From Cloeon dipterum (Eukaryota; Arthropoda; Insecta; Ephemeroptera; Baetidae), in assembly GCF_949628265.1 (NCBI RefSeq), contig NC_088786.1, positions 25,937,681 through 26,001,680 of the forward strand: DNA of 64,000 nt, in the 5' to 3' direction. Below, in pieces: positions 13,001-25,850 of this stretch. A model generated the notes under the pieces. That model made no database searches. It was not told where the DNA came from and saw only the letters and a list, made by a program, of their open reading frames with translations. Positions within the stretch are counted from its first letter, which is position 1; each line of letters starts with the position of its first letter. A program made the translations under genes and the position numbers.

Positions 13001-13695
13001 GTTGTCAAAAAGAAAATCATTTTTCCAGTAGTTTTTTAACCTAGTTAACCTGAAAGACGGCTTTCCTTAGTTTCCAACAGATTAAACCCGATTTTAGTCC
13101 CTCACAAGACTTTGTCACATCAATTATTTATAAAATTGAATTCTTTTTAAATGTGTTTCGAAAATTACGTAAAGAATTTTGGAAAAAAAAAATAATGAAA
13201 CAAGGTGGTGGCTTTCAGGAAGGAAGAGTAACTTCGCGAAAATCATGTTTTAAACTTTTTCTTGTTCAGGAAAGACACTCAAGTTATGTCAACCTTATCA
13301 AAATGCTATTTTAATTTCAGAACGTACTTAGTTGAGCTGCATCAAAGAACATCTGCCATTCAGCAAGCACAAGAAAAGCAGGGTACGGCGCACGTTGTCG
13401 GTGGCGCCTACGACCAGCAGCAGCTGGCTGCTGAGTTGAGGGACGGCCTCAACAGTGTCAAGCGGGACATGGCTGCAGCCGCTCAAAGGCTCTCTGCGCC
13501 GCCACCCCCCTGTCCGACGGTCTCAGGCTGTGTTTCAACGACAGTTTTCATCACTGTCGCTGTTGTCCAATTGTTCGTCCTCCTTGGTTACTCTTTGTAC
13601 AGGTAGGACATATATATTTAAAACCTCACGGTAGGATCTGATTAAATAACTTTCTCAGGGACAGCAAAGAGTCGCAAGCGAAGAAGTTTTACTAA
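10028..13695 (+). CDS. LMAN1: ERGIC-53 / LMAN1 L-type lectin cargo receptor (nine exons)
   Basis: LMAN1 is the mannose-binding type I membrane receptor that carries glycoproteins from ER to ERGIC. Exons 10028-10196, 10821-10975, 11027-11199, 11253-11352, 11406-11680, 12064-12260, 12322-12487, 13321-13602 and 13659-13695 give 517 residues; human LMAN1 has 510. A signal peptide (about 1-25) precedes the L-type lectin domain. FDSFDND (from 137) supplies the Ca2+/mannose residues D138, F140 and N142. DHQND (163-167) supplies H164 and D167, and GGLADDHD (237-244) closes the site. A charged coiled-coil stalk follows. Two cysteines (CPTVSGC) before the membrane segment (about 482-504) match the oligomerising cysteines of the family. 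The tail ends KKFY, combining a KKXX retrieval signal with an aromatic ER-export signal. The start was chosen for Kozak context and signal peptide. Intron 5 holds a MITE. Confidence 0.97.
11757..11987. mobile_element. Foldback MITE in LMAN1 intron 5, with 5-bp TSD
   Basis: Two 66-bp arms, 11757-11822 and 11922-11987, are inverted copies of each other with three mismatches. They flank 99 bp of AT-rich, non-coding interior. The element is bounded on both sides by the direct repeat TAAAT (11752-11756 and 11988-11992), as expected of a target-site duplication. The 231-bp size and lack of coding make it a non-autonomous foldback MITE. It lies wholly within the intron at 11681-12063 and leaves the splice sites intact. 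The superfamily is not assignable from the ends alone. Confidence 0.85.
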
Positions 13696-14180
13696 TAAAC
13701 CAGTGATGAAAACCTGCAAACTCGAACATTCCCACTCGAATGAACATGTTGCGAAAGTTTCCTGCCCGGCTGAAGAGATGGCACTAGCTTTGCGTCAATT
13801 CCGATCCGCTCTCAATACTCTCATGTAGGGTTGTTCTTTCTTTTTCTTTTTTAAATTTCACTTGTGTTATTCGTTTTTCTACTATCATCTGGCATAAAAT
13901 ATTTTTTCTATTTCATTTCAATGTTTTTACATCAAATGAGATCAAAGCTGACGGAGAGTTAGTCTTTTCTTTTCATAATAACATTGCCGCCAGTTATTCC
14001 TTCTTTATAGGAGGGAGCAAGTTATTTATGGTGCACTTTTACAAAAGAAATGGGTAAATTGTGTATTGTTGTTATTGTGTGAAAGTGCTGATGTCATTTT
14101 TTATCTATGGCGTATGTGTGTAACACAATTAAGTATTAAATGATTTTGTATGTCAGCTGCTGAATAAATGAGATTTTGAA
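13696..14180 (+). terminator. LMAN1 3' UTR and poly(A) signal
   Basis: An AATAAA overlaps the stop codon (13694-13699). A second, better placed, lies at 14163-14168, about 470 nt downstream and followed by T-rich sequence. The sequence between is AT-rich with no other ORF, so I read it as the 3' untranslated region. Which signal is used is unknown. Confidence 0.55.
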
Positions 14181-17100
14181 CGGTTAAAATTATGTTTTCA
14201 GTGAATATGCTTTTGGGATAACAAAATAAATATATTCAATACACATTTTGGTCTTATTAATAATAATGGAGAATGTATAGCCTTCAGTTTTAGTTTTGGT
14301 CACCGAGGACCAGGTACGTGGGGAAATAGGTTGCCGCTGGTCAGATCCAAGATAATGTAGAATGTGGGAAACATTGAGCACTTCATTTGCTTTCAGTGCG
14401 AGTTTTGCCCGTGTTTTTTCTGATCCAATAAGCGTAATAAATTGATGTAATGCAATTAGTTATATCATAATTGTGTTGAAAACTCGCTTCTTTTAACCAC
14501 ATTTCTATGTGCCCATTTCTAGGTGCTGTACCCCACCCGACGCCATACCTGCGCGTCGCGCGAATCTGGTGGTTTTAGTAAAAGATATAATTTTTCTTGG
14601 CCTAAGTACACATTCAAAATATGATAAGTTTGCATCTAATTGTATTTACTTGATTCCAAGATAATTCTCTAATTCAGTCGAAGATAGTCCAGTAATTAGA
14701 ACCAGGTTTTTTATCAGACTCTCCTAGACTTTTTAGTTCGTGTCCATTTGCAGAGAGCCCCAAGTTTTTTAGTTGATATAATTTATTTTGCAATGACTAC
14801 TCTCATGGGTGAGCAACAAGAAACGGAAGGCTAAACTTAGAAAGTTGTAAAATTATAGACATTTCCGTTTTATTTTCAATCTTTATCAAGAAAGTAATCA
14901 TATTTTAACAGTCATTAAAACCTGTAAACAGATTTTACTTGATTGATTCTTCCAATCAATTTATTAACGATCAGGAGTTAAGAAGTGTGAGTTTGATCGT
15001 GCTTTTTCTTCACAGACTTATCAAAACGAAAGCCACGCGATCAATTTTCATTATACAAAATAACTGATTTTAAACGATGTACATTATTTTTACATTTCTC
15101 AAAAGCCACACCTAACTTAATCTACAATTTTTTAGCTCTCCGTGATTTTGGCAGTACTAACTACTTTTTTAAATAATGATGTTTAATTTCCAAATTTTCC
15201 CGAAAAGGAATGAATGGAATTAAAACTAAATCAGGAAGTTGATTAAGATTTTAAAAAAGTATTTAAAAGGAAAAATCAGTTACCATATGAGAAATAAAAA
15301 TGTTAAAATAAAAAACCTTGTCCAATGCAAATAATGCAATACAACCTTAAATTAAATCTCGACTTTTTATTATAAATTGTAGTTTCAACAGTGGCCAAGA
15401 ATACAAATCAAATTATGCAATCTGCTCGACTCAAACGCCAAACGGATTGCCTACCTTCGTTTCTGCGTTGCGTCTCGATTGTGAAAGGGATGGAAATAAT
15501 ATATTTATCAAAAGAGTGCGGCGAGGAGGGAATTTCAGCACGCAGCATAATGAAATGCACTTTCACTCTCATCTCATAAATGGAAATATTGCATTATTCG
15601 GCGCATGGTTTGGTTGTGTGCGTCGAGGGTGCAGCTTGCGTGATCCATGCTAATTTGATTAGGGAGGCTAACAGCGACTGCACGCGCTTTAGCTGATGAC
15701 AGTTTAATCCAATTACACGCGTGCGGCGGCGGCAGTACTCTGCACTGCACTGCGGATCGAGTGGCAAACAGTGAAAACCTCTTCGGCTGATGAGGCCAGC
15801 GCTGGGGACTGCTATGCCGAATCAATTCCATGAGAAACGCAAGCCAAAACTAACAAACCTCGCCGAGACGCGTGAGTTATGGTCACCGCTTCTCGTTCTC
15901 TCTCCAGAGCAAATTTTCTAGTTGGGCGACGGCTTGTTCGATCCCGTTGCTACACCGGTGGAGACATCAATGCAGGTGAAAAAGCTGAGATTTTCCCCGG
16001 GGGCTGCGTTTGCTCCAGCTGAGACTTGCAAGGCTGAGCTATCGCGGCATCGACCGCGCCTTGAATTCGGGCTGCATTATTTGATGTGTTTTATAATACA
16101 TGTACCTTTAATGATAAAGAAAAGCAATTTAAAATAAATAAACTGCATTTATTTCAGACTGTTAGACTTGATTACAACTTTCAGCTTATAGTTATTTGGC
16201 TGAATACCTGGCGTTTCATGAGATCGACCAAAATTGAAAAAAGGCGTTCAGTTTGATAGTTTACATATTTTTACAAAGATACACATTTCACATATACTCT
16301 ATACTGTTTGAAAATAAGAAGTGTCTTTAAGAAGCGATAATCAACAAAATTTGCCAATTTTGTGATAAGAATATTAGATTCTACCACTTTATAATCTATG
16401 AAAGCAATAACGCTACTAGACAATCTCTATATAAGCCAATCTAGCAAGATTAGGTTTAATAAAGCAAAAGTAGTTATTTTTACAAACTTTTCATAGTTAA
16501 TTAAACATAATCATTTAGCTGAATATCACAACTAAATTTTTTAAAACATTGCAGCTAAAAATTGCTAGACTTAAAAATGATAAATTTGTGATAAAATGAA
16601 ATGACTTTTAAAAACTCATTGCAATGGATTTATTTTAAATTTTAAAAGGCGGTTTAGATTGCACACCTACTTATTGTTAGCATAATACTGTATGATTTCG
16701 CAGCTATAGAATATTCTTTCATTGTTGGTGTGTGCAGTCAAACAAGGAGAAAATTCCATAGTAAATAAGGTGAATTGAAACGATTATGAATGGAGATGAA
16801 GTCCGTTTTAATTTACCTTGGTTACAAATTCATGTAAAAAATAGCGTGATGTAATTGTAAAATAGTAGAATATTGATGTAAAAAAATCTGCTTCTGCGAT
16901 TTAGAAAGTTGAAGTTTTATAGTAAGAATGCAATATAAATATTAACTTACAAATTAAAACTACGACTCAGTTTGCCGATAAATAAATCATTTTTTCAGTA
17001 TTTTGCAAGTTTTGTTTACCCGTTTTCTTTCAATTATATGAATTTTAGGTATTGCGGCTATGCAATAATAAACAATGATATACGAAATGGAGGGAAAATA

Positions 17101-17440
17101 AACAGCTAATTTTGCATTCTTAAATGCAGAAAAATACGAAACATTTGTCTACCTTATAATAATACCAGATATCATAGAATAAACATTTATAAAAAATTTA
17201 AATCTGCTTTAAATGAAATGAGTTGGCAAGAGAGATTTAATTGAAGTAAAAGAGAAAACAAAATGAGCATGATTGGCACATTGCTAACATGGTTTTGTTT
17301 CAAGGCACTTGACCAGCTTGTGCAGTTGGCAAGAAAATCCAATCAACTCTTAAACATTCCAAAGCAGCACCTCGGTTGCCAAATATCCAGCAATTTAGCC
17401 CAAACAGATCTGCAAGTAGTATAAAAATCTACCGAGATTT
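14181..17440. other. AT-rich gene desert with one GC-richer block (15.4-16.1 kb)
   Basis: No coding family is recognised. A more balanced block from about 15.4 to 16.1 kb has short open frames on both strands. It ends near a donor-like GTGAGT at 15872, so it could be a leader exon or a conserved regulatory block. From 16.1 to 17.4 kb the DNA is plain AT-rich sequence. Confidence 0.35.
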
Positions 17441-17681
17441 ATTCTTTGGCATCAGCTCGTACAATGGAGCTGCGGGGGCTGGTGGTTGTAATTCATGTAT
17501 TGATTCGGGCCGAGCAGCAAGCCAAGCAGAGAGCTAGCAAGCAAGCAAACTGCTGGCGGATAATAAAAAATAGTGAGAGTGTAGTTCTGCAGGAGGAGAG
17601 CGAACAGAGAGGGAACGACCGCTGCTGGCTGGCTGGCGTTGCAGCCCAAAATCCCGGGCCATGGAAGCTGGCGGAGGCGCC

Positions 17682-17825
17682 CGCCACGGTGGCGCCAACC
17701 CAAGGGGGATGGGGCTCCATAAAGTCCAAGTGAGTGAGTGTGTGTGTGTGTGAGTGTGCACCGCCCGTACTTTTTGTGCGAGATAAATGACGCTGCTCCG
17801 CGAAACTTTGGGCGCCACCGTGGCG
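17682..17825. repeat. 15-nt GC-rich inverted repeat, 114-nt spacing
   Basis: The 15 bases at 17682-17696 (core CGCCACGGTGGCGCC) are exactly reverse-complementary to 17811-17825. Each arm is itself nearly palindromic. Nothing coding lies between; the spacer holds a donor-like GTGAGT at 17730 and a GT-rich run. Confidence 0.6.
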
Positions 17826-17916
17826 CCTTCTGCAGCGGCAGCCCGTCCTGCCAGATAAGGATTAGCTTCTGTTCCGTGCGTTGCGCCGCGCACCACCACC
17901 ACCACCAGCCAGCCAG

Positions 17917-17948
<32 letters not shown>

Positions 17949-17949
17949 T
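17917..17949. repeat. (CT)n microsatellite
   Basis: About 16 CT dinucleotides with one interruption, directly preceded by a (CAC)n patch and CAGC repeats. Confidence 0.9.
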
Positions 17950-18070
17950 TCCCGCAGCTCGCATATACACGGTCTGCAAATTAACTCGAGGAAATGTTTC
18001 CCTTCCCCGTTTGCACCAGCGGCAGCGGCAAACAAATTGCCTTTTCTTGCAGAATTTTTTATCGCGGCAC

Positions 18071-18071
<1 letters not shown>

Positions 18072-18125
<54 letters not shown>
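18072..18125. repeat. (TC)27 microsatellite
   Basis: An uninterrupted TC run of 54 bases. It generates the apparent long open frames on both strands of this block. Confidence 0.95.
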
Positions 18126-18127
<2 letters not shown>

Positions 18128-18330
18128 CGCTGCTCTGTGACCTGTAATTTTACGTTTAATCACTTCATCAGCCCCGAATGTTGCAAGTCGTTTGTTTTGT
18201 TCCACCCCCGCCCCCTCCCATCTCCGCTCCGGCAGCACGCAGAAAAATCGAGTTTGCTTCCTCTTCCTCCAGCAGATTCCGCAGCTGCCTTTCCGTGGGT
18301 GTAATTACGTTGCTCGAAAGCGGAAAGTGT

Positions 18331-20480
18331 CGTTTTGCCTAGCTTTTTCTACGATGTCCGTGCCAATTTTTCAATGAGATTTTTACATCTTAGCCAATTT
18401 TGTCACGTACGCTTTGTCTCATATCGTGCCCTTAGGATCAAAGACCGGTAATTTTGATGTTTTGTTTCACCTGTTAACCAACTTTAATTTTATAACAAAA
18501 GAAGACTAGTGAAGAGAAAAATTGCAGCAAATTATCAAATAAGTCTTATATATTCAGTGGGTATAGGCTGGAAGAAATCACAGTATGTTTAAATTTTAAA
18601 TCCAATTTGATTTCTCTAGTAAGAACACATTGGATAAATATCGCATGCACCAATAAACTTTTATGTGGTGAAAATCAACTTAAACTCAGTTGCTGTTTTT
18701 CCGTGAACAATAATTTTATTCTTATCTTGAATTTTATATGAAATACCAGTATATTGCAAACAGAGCATTTTGATTTAATTTAATGAAACAACAAATCTGG
18801 CTCAAAAAGATAAAAAAATTGCTTGGACATTTGCGCAAGCTAACCAAAGTAAAAATTGTGGTATTTTTGTTATATCCTGAGCTGAGAATATTTTGTATGT
18901 ATTTTATTATGTACTGTTTTTCATCTTGGAAATATACCGCTGCCGAAGAGAGTAACAAAAGCGGCGAAGCACAAAGCAGTCTAGCTATCGCTTTTACGGA
19001 AAAAGACAAAACACACTGAGCTGTTTGTGCACCCTCGACTGTTTTCCTTGTAAATGGCATAAGGGAGCGAGGGTGCTTTTGGTCGCGCGCGTCTCTTTGG
19101 ATTCACTTGCTCACTCTCTCTTTAGTTGGCGGCAGCGACTGATGCTCTTTTCCTTTTTTGACACAGGGCGGAAGGAAGCCTATTTATTTCGCTGCAAAGA
19201 AACAATTTCTGCTGGCAAGCGCAGAATGTAGCTATCGTTTCAAATAAAGGCACCACAGCAGGCATAGCGTGAGATCTGGTGGAAGCAGGGCTCTTTCTCT
19301 TGGAGCCGTACATAGAACAGATTTTTAGGCATGGAAAACATTATGAACTAAAAAAAATACCTGAAAATGTAAGAGAGTTTTTATTTTTTCAAGTTACCTA
19401 AATATAGTAGGAATTTTGTAACAGTTAATAGTGATAGTACAAATATCACGAGCAAAATGTACAATGGGAATAAACACTTAAATATTTTCAGCTCTTTTCG
19501 CAGTTAGCATATCAAGAAAATAATTCTCCTTTTAGAATTCAGCCCCTATTTGAGAAAGTTTCGCTTCTGCCTTTCAAGCAATTGACGTTTTTTGCAGACG
19601 AAGCATATTAAAGCGGGTTGAATGAATGAAGCTCGCTCGCATTGCCCATTCTGTGACTGCCCAAATGATTTTCCCCTCTGCACCATTATGATAGTGCGCA
19701 AGTAATCACAGTGCTACTCCACTCCTCCGCGTCTTCTCTTCTTTTGTAATCTCGTCTTGTTGTAGTGGTGGCAATATAAAGTTTCGCAGCGCAGAGAAAG
19801 AGAGATATTGTCGCTCGTTCCCTGCCCCTCGCTCTCTATTTTGTCAAGGAGAAAATAATGTTTCTGCTCAATAAAATCAAAAACTTTCCCTCTTTTTCTT
19901 TCCGTTTTTCATGCAGACGGCAATAAAAATTGAATTTCAAATTCGTTCCTCCAGCAGCGCGAACACAAAAGTTGCTGCATGCATATCAGCAGCTACACAG
20001 TTTTCTTTCCTCTTTATGGATGCTTGCAGCCAGATATAAATAAATGTTGGAGAGATAAGAATCTCTGCAAGAGAGTGTCTGATTCAGAATCGCGTGTAGT
20101 AGTCCCGGGATGTTCTCGGGAGAGGAAATTATTTTCGTCTCGCCGGTGAAAACCCTCGGAAGAAAGTTTTGCAATAAATTACGTCACGTGGCAATTTTTC
20201 AAAAGTTAATAACACCGACGATAACTTCGGCAGATCTATCTGCTAGATTGAAAAGCATGTTCTCATTTGTCGGGAATCGAGGGGATTCGGTCTGCTTGAG
20301 GAAGAGGGATTGCATGGGACTTAGATTTGATCGATAGACTTATACAATACATACATCAAATGGCTGAAGGTCCCGCAACGATTGGAAGCGCAGAAAAAAT
20401 ATAGTCTATGGTCTAAATTTTACATCTCTAATTATCATCACATGAAATATCGGTTACATTTCTTAGTCATTTGAAGCAAA
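18331..20480. other. Mixed intergenic DNA, no gene recognised
   Basis: AT-rich up to about 18.9 kb, then balanced composition at 18.95-19.3 kb and 19.6-20.3 kb. Only short open frames without family resemblance are present. No RNA gene signature was seen. Confidence 0.35.
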
Positions 20481-21180
20481 TTTTTAAATGGGTAGAATCA
20501 CTCGTGTAGTTCTATATAGCAGTGAAATATGTTGAAAGTTTGAAGGCACAAGGGATTAACTTGTCGCAGCGTGAATAGCTTGATTTTATTTGCGTGGTCA
20601 CGACGCGGCCGCAACTCATCGTGCGAGAGCGGCGCTGGAAGTGGATGGCGAGGATCACCCCCGCAAGTTAAGGGCGCGCTAACGCCACTCTGGGGAGCGG
20701 GAGCTGGTAATTCGGTGAGTAATGGAATGGCTGGCGAATTAGCTAAAATCACAAGTGTCCCCAGCGGCCTGTCGTTTGCACATCGGCGAGTGCGGAACTC
20801 TGTGTGCAATGAAACGCGATATCGCCGCAATAATCACACACACGCAGCCACGGCGGCGCAGCCCAAAGTTTCGCCTTTATGAGCCAATGCAAATCGGCCG
20901 GCTTGTTTATTGCTTGCCTTTATTACTAACGAGTTTCCGCCGTGGGGCTCTAAAAATTCTCGTAAAATGCTAAATGAAAGCATAGAGGAAGTGTTTTCGC
21001 CCGGCGAAACTGCTGGAAATAAAAATGCACGCGCGCGGCGAACATTATCTCGCTGCGATATGGGTCTTATTCCGAATGACGGGCAAAAAATACTCACAGG
21101 GAACCAAGTTGTAAAAGTTCAGCCCCGTTTTTTATTTGCCATTAGGGCGAGTCTTTTATCATTTTCTGATTTTTGAAGTG
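20481..21180. other. GC-richer block with donor-like site
   Basis: A balanced-composition block with overlapping short open frames on both strands. A GTGAGT donor-like sequence lies at 20715. None of the translations resembles a known protein. It could be a leader exon or regulatory block. Confidence 0.3.
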
Positions 21181-24100
21181 ATGTTCGCTAACACGCTACA
21201 AGACCGACATGAGATTAGCTGATGGGTGGAATAAAAATGATATCCTATATGAAACAACAAAATTGGAAAAAGATAGTTCAATTAGAGTAAGCATTTTTCG
21301 TAGTCTACATGAAAACCAAAATTAGCAAGCTGTTAGATTTTTGATAACCTACTTTTATTTGCAAAACGTTTTAAAATTATCATTGTCACTATATAAATCA
21401 AAAAATTTTAAATACATATGCAATATCTATATTTAAAAAGTTATTTTGTTAGCATGAAAATAAAATCTCATTCATTATTTGCATTCAATTGGAAACTTTA
21501 TCCTTTGCCTCGACCAACCGCTCCTAATGTGAAATTGATGCAAATTTGTCTTGAAACTCTCCCCCGTTGGAATATCAAACAGCGATGACAAAGTTTTCCT
21601 GGTGAATCTGTTTCTCGCAAAAAGAGTCATTTGTTACCGCTGCGAGGTCTGGGTGCGTGCGTCAGGATGGAGAAATCAATTAGTAAATCAGAGAAGCGAA
21701 ACCCTTGGTGCATGACTCCACTTTGCAGCTATAGTCTGAGCAAAGCGCTGGTCCCGGCCGGGCTGCATTACCATCGCGTCAGGCCGGGCTGGGAGGGAGG
21801 GTGGCTGAGGGATGAGTGAAGGGGTGGCGGGCGCGAGGCAGCGAGGCGTGTCGGCAATGCATGTGTACTCTAGCATTGCATCTTCACTGCATCAAGATTA
21901 ATGGTTCGGACAGACCCGGGAGAGAGAGAGAGAGAGATTTTGTAGACGGTCGCAAAGGGTATAAATATATATTCAATACAAAATTTAACACAGAAAATTT
22001 TGATTTAAAATATAAAAAATTAAATAATTTTGCACCATTAATAGCTTTGCAGTTTTTCATGAAGATTGAATTAACACGTTTCCTTGTAATTTCAAGCTAA
22101 ATTTTTGTTTTAAAGTGAGACAAGGAAATAGATAATTATTCTACGATCCTTATAATGACGATATGCTTTATTATATATTCTTTTGCCAGTTTTATTTTTG
22201 CCTTCCTGCACACTTCTTCTTTTGTATCATATCTTCTTCTATTTCTTTTTCTCCTCTTTCCACGCATTTCATAATTTTCCTTTTAACTTTTTAATATAAT
22301 CGGAGTGATCATCTTAAAGAAACAATTTTAAAATTACTTGTAATTATTCAAGTGATTAACCTTGTCAAAAATTTGAACTACAAAATGGCCAAAATAGTTG
22401 GCAACTAAACTTTCCGTTTTTCATCTGATTAATATAAATAGAAAGGAGAACTACCGTATTGCATGTGAGCTGCACAATGCTGAAAACATAATCGCTTTTG
22501 TGAGAAATTATACAGCCAACTGAGAGACAAAAGCTATTAATGCCTCCCCTAGAGCTATGGCGCTTTGGCGCAATATTTTATTGTCATCGTCATAATTTAA
22601 ATGAATTGTAGCTTTTCAGTGGTATAGCTGATGTCTTAATTTTCGGGGAGTGCCTCGACAAGAGAGAGCAATATCACTCATTCACTTCCAGCTGAGTGAT
22701 CAACACCCCTGGGCATTAATTAATTTCAAACAACATTTGCTCGCAGTGCTGTAATTAAGAGTTTCACTCTCTGAGTGCGACAATTAAATTTGCGGACCGA
22801 CATCACTTCAATCAACAATAGGAAACGCACTCTCGCTACTAACAAAAATATTTCAAGCGCAGAAATTTCATTCCGTTATATAACATGGCACAACTCGCAA
22901 ACGGAAATGAAAACTAGTCTCGTCCACGAGCACACATTTTCATCTGTCTCGCTGATCTGTAGGAATAAATCACTTGAGTATACGTACTGGAAATATACAT
23001 TAATTCAAGTTTTTCTGCGTATTTTAAAAGGGAATTCAGGCGATAGGGAGATGCAGGGAAATTTATGGTCATGTATGCATGCGCTCATAAATCAACCGCT
23101 TGAAACATTTCAGCGTGGGTGCGCCATCCTTTGTAGTATTCAAACCACTTCTTTTCAGCTAAATGCATATAACATCACTTCAGTTGGGAGAAACACACTT
23201 CGTTGTGCACTAAAAACTTTGATTTTGTCTTACTTATCCGAAAGACTCGCACTAAAATGGCGTAAAATAACGGCGGAGAAAGTTTTCTCGCGCGTTCACA
23301 TTACCTGAAAGTACATTCAAAGTTAAGAGATCTGTTTATCTCATCAAATTCTGTGAAAACTCTCAACTCGCCTCAACAATATTGATTTTGATGAACAGAT
23401 ATTTTTAGAAACATAACTGCGTCTAATTCAAATTGCGTGTCGCGCCGTTTAGCTTCTTTTTCCGACCCTTACAGATGCGGGAAAATATTTGCTTTTCATA
23501 TTTTATCTTTGGAGTGCCGGCACGAGTGCATTAGCAGTGACACAGCATTAGTCGTGAGAACTTGACATCAGGCTCAAATATTTATGATTCTGAAGTCGCT
23601 GATGGGTTTTTGACAATTCCAACAAGAACGAGAAAGCGCCTCCCCCTCTTGCCTTTCATCAAATTTCTTCATTGTGTTGAATATGAACTATATAGTTAAA
23701 ATTATAAATATTGCTCACAAACAATAGTCAGTTTGCTGCACACAAAGATGAAAAAAAGATAAGGAAGATATCAACTTTTGATTCATCTATGAGATCTACG
23801 AGGCAGTGGAAATGTACAAAAACGTGAATTGCTTCCACATCTATTTGAGTGCTATTGTTATCAATTTTGTTATTGTATGCTGAATGGAGAGGGTGCTTGT
23901 CTGGAGTTATTGTCACAGAGGAGCTTATAAATAGCGAGAGAGAAAAGCACCACAGAAGGGGGAATTATAGATGTGAGTGTACACAATACATTAAGAGCGT
24001 CGCGTGTTTTATTGCACATTGATACTGCATCAAGATGTAGCCGCACTCAATTGAGTTCTCGTCTTTGTTTAGTCAAAATAAAGAGTCAAGTTGTTGGAGT

Positions 24101-25230
24101 TATGCATGTTCATTTTATTAGGTTGATACTGTGGCAACCGTCAAAAACCTGTGACGTTTCTTTATATTGAACATTGCTTACTTCTAAAAATAGAGATCCT
24201 AGCATTTCCCTTAATGAGCATCAACTTGCTAAAAGAGAATTATGAATCAGTGATTGTTGAAAACATCCACCTAAACTCATCTCTTGAGTGCAAATTAAAA
24301 GAGAAATGAGCAACGAAATTGAGATCCCCGAAATTTAAATCTCCGTGTGATTGAAAAACATCTTGATATGATTCAAATAAGCCAACAATTTGATCCTTTC
24401 TTTTTTGAGTTATATTTACACAGATTGAAAAACTGTTCCTAATAATACGAAAATATTTTAGAAAGGACATTAGAAATTGCACGTACCTTCTTGAATGTAA
24501 ACTTCGAGTTTCAATTTATTTTTCCTACGATCCATTCCTTTTTGTTCTCCTACGGGAGTATCCATTATAAAATCAATTTCATAAATTAAATTCACCCCAT
24601 TTAGGTTTACCTTTTTTAATTTTTAAAGTATATTATTATTTTTTATTCCCATCCACGTCATTAAGTTACAAGAGATGAGTTAAGGCTACAAAGCTGATTT
24701 TACCGAAGGCATCGCAATGCGCCTTTAAAAAATCATTTTAAAAGTTTTACCATCACAATAAGTGTAAAATTCATTCCACAAATGTTGCTTAAGGTTTTAT
24801 GATCTGGCAAAAACACATGTCTTTTTAATCAGTCTTTCAGCGTGTCAGCCAAAACTAGTCGAAATAATTAGAAACCTTATTGAGCACAAATGGTGTACTG
24901 CTGAAAATTGTCTATCAATCAATGAGGGAAAATGTCTGAATTTAAGCTCTGCAATAAAACAAATATTCTTCGGTGGATTCTTTGAGTAATCCCGGCGTGA
25001 AAAATTCATTTATTATTGTTTGTATATCGAAAGCACTGTGCAGCTTTTTGCAAACGTTCAATTTCTATTTTAACCACCAACTGCATTCAATGTCCAGTTG
25101 AGGTTAGCAAAATCCCCTATCGCAAATCGACCGAAACACGTAGAAGCAATCATGCGGAAATAAAAAAAGACGCCGTTCCATTTTATTTTTTCATGCAAAT
25201 CGCAGAGAAGTAAAAAATACGGCTGACAGG
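21181..25230. other. AT-rich intergenic stretch
   Basis: Mostly AT-rich. A small (GA)n run lies at 21920-21936. The 177-codon frame at 22775-23308 has no recognisable domain and no supporting splice or poly(A) signals, so I treat it as chance. Nothing else is supported. Confidence 0.35.
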
Positions 25231-25850
25231 CGGCATGAAATATGAAATTAATTCAGGCGTAGAGACGGGCAGGCAGATAGGAGGGCGCATGAAAAATGGC
25301 CCCGCGATTAATTGCCAAGGGGCCGTGGGTAAACATGGCGGTAAACATGCCTACCTTGTTGGCCCCAAGGGCGTGGAAGTGATGAATGGATCGGCGCCAT
25401 TGGGTGCGGTGCGCCTCTGCCAAATCCGCGGCTCCAATGAACAAGTGCCAGCACCTGAGGCGCCGAGTGTGCGCCCTGCCGGTCCACCGGAGGCGCCGCC
25501 CTTGCCCAAGAAGCCGCCGCTGGCTGAGCCGGGGCAGGTGCCGCTCATCCGTCCCCCCTGCGCCGGGCCCACGGTTGATGCAAAAAGCCAACAGCATCCG
25601 GCCGCCCTACGCCCGTGCCAGCCTCGAACATGGCGAGCGTTTTTGTCTCCACGCGTTGTCGAAGAATTTACTGGCGCGGCCCGGACGCCGCTGAAAATAT
25701 TGCTTCTTCTTGAGAGTAATTCCCAAGTCTCGATGGCGACTCTTTGTTTTCGCTCGCAAAAATTGGTGCTCGAGATGGAGCAGCTTGCTTCCTTTCATTT
25801 TTTCGTCTCGACCAGAAGTGAGACACGACACAATGCCTCTTGAAAACTAT
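25231..25850. other. GC-rich block with a 202-codon proline-rich frame, probably not coding
   Basis: The frame 25235-25843 (plus) starts at an ATG and is proline/alanine-rich in its middle third. Open frames also overlap it on the minus strand, as expected of GC-rich sequence with few stops. No domain is recognised, and there is no poly(A) signal close by. I list it as a block, not as a gene. Confidence 0.3.

Larger units (their letters stand above)
17441..18330. other. GC-rich block with long CT tracts and GC inverted repeat
   Basis: The block carries (CT)n at 17917-17949 and (TC)27 at 18072-18125, a GT-rich patch near 17730-17756, and the 15-nt GC inverted repeat listed separately. Long open frames on both strands (up to 188 codons) run through the CT tracts as SLSLSL or EREREN-like peptides and are artefacts. 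CT/GA tracts are typical GAGA-factor targets in insect regulatory DNA, but that role is inference. Confidence 0.45.

Noticed and set aside
17452..18304. Long ORFs with SLSLSL or RERERE peptides on both strands
   Set aside because: They are direct translations of the (CT)n microsatellites.
22775..23308. 177-codon plus-strand ORF
   Set aside because: Translation has no recognisable domain or coding-like bias, and there are no flanking gene signals.
25235..25843. 202-codon plus-strand ORF, proline-rich, in a GC block
   Set aside because: Minus-strand open frames of similar length overlap it, it shows no domain, and no splice or poly(A) signal supports it; stop-poor GC composition explains it.
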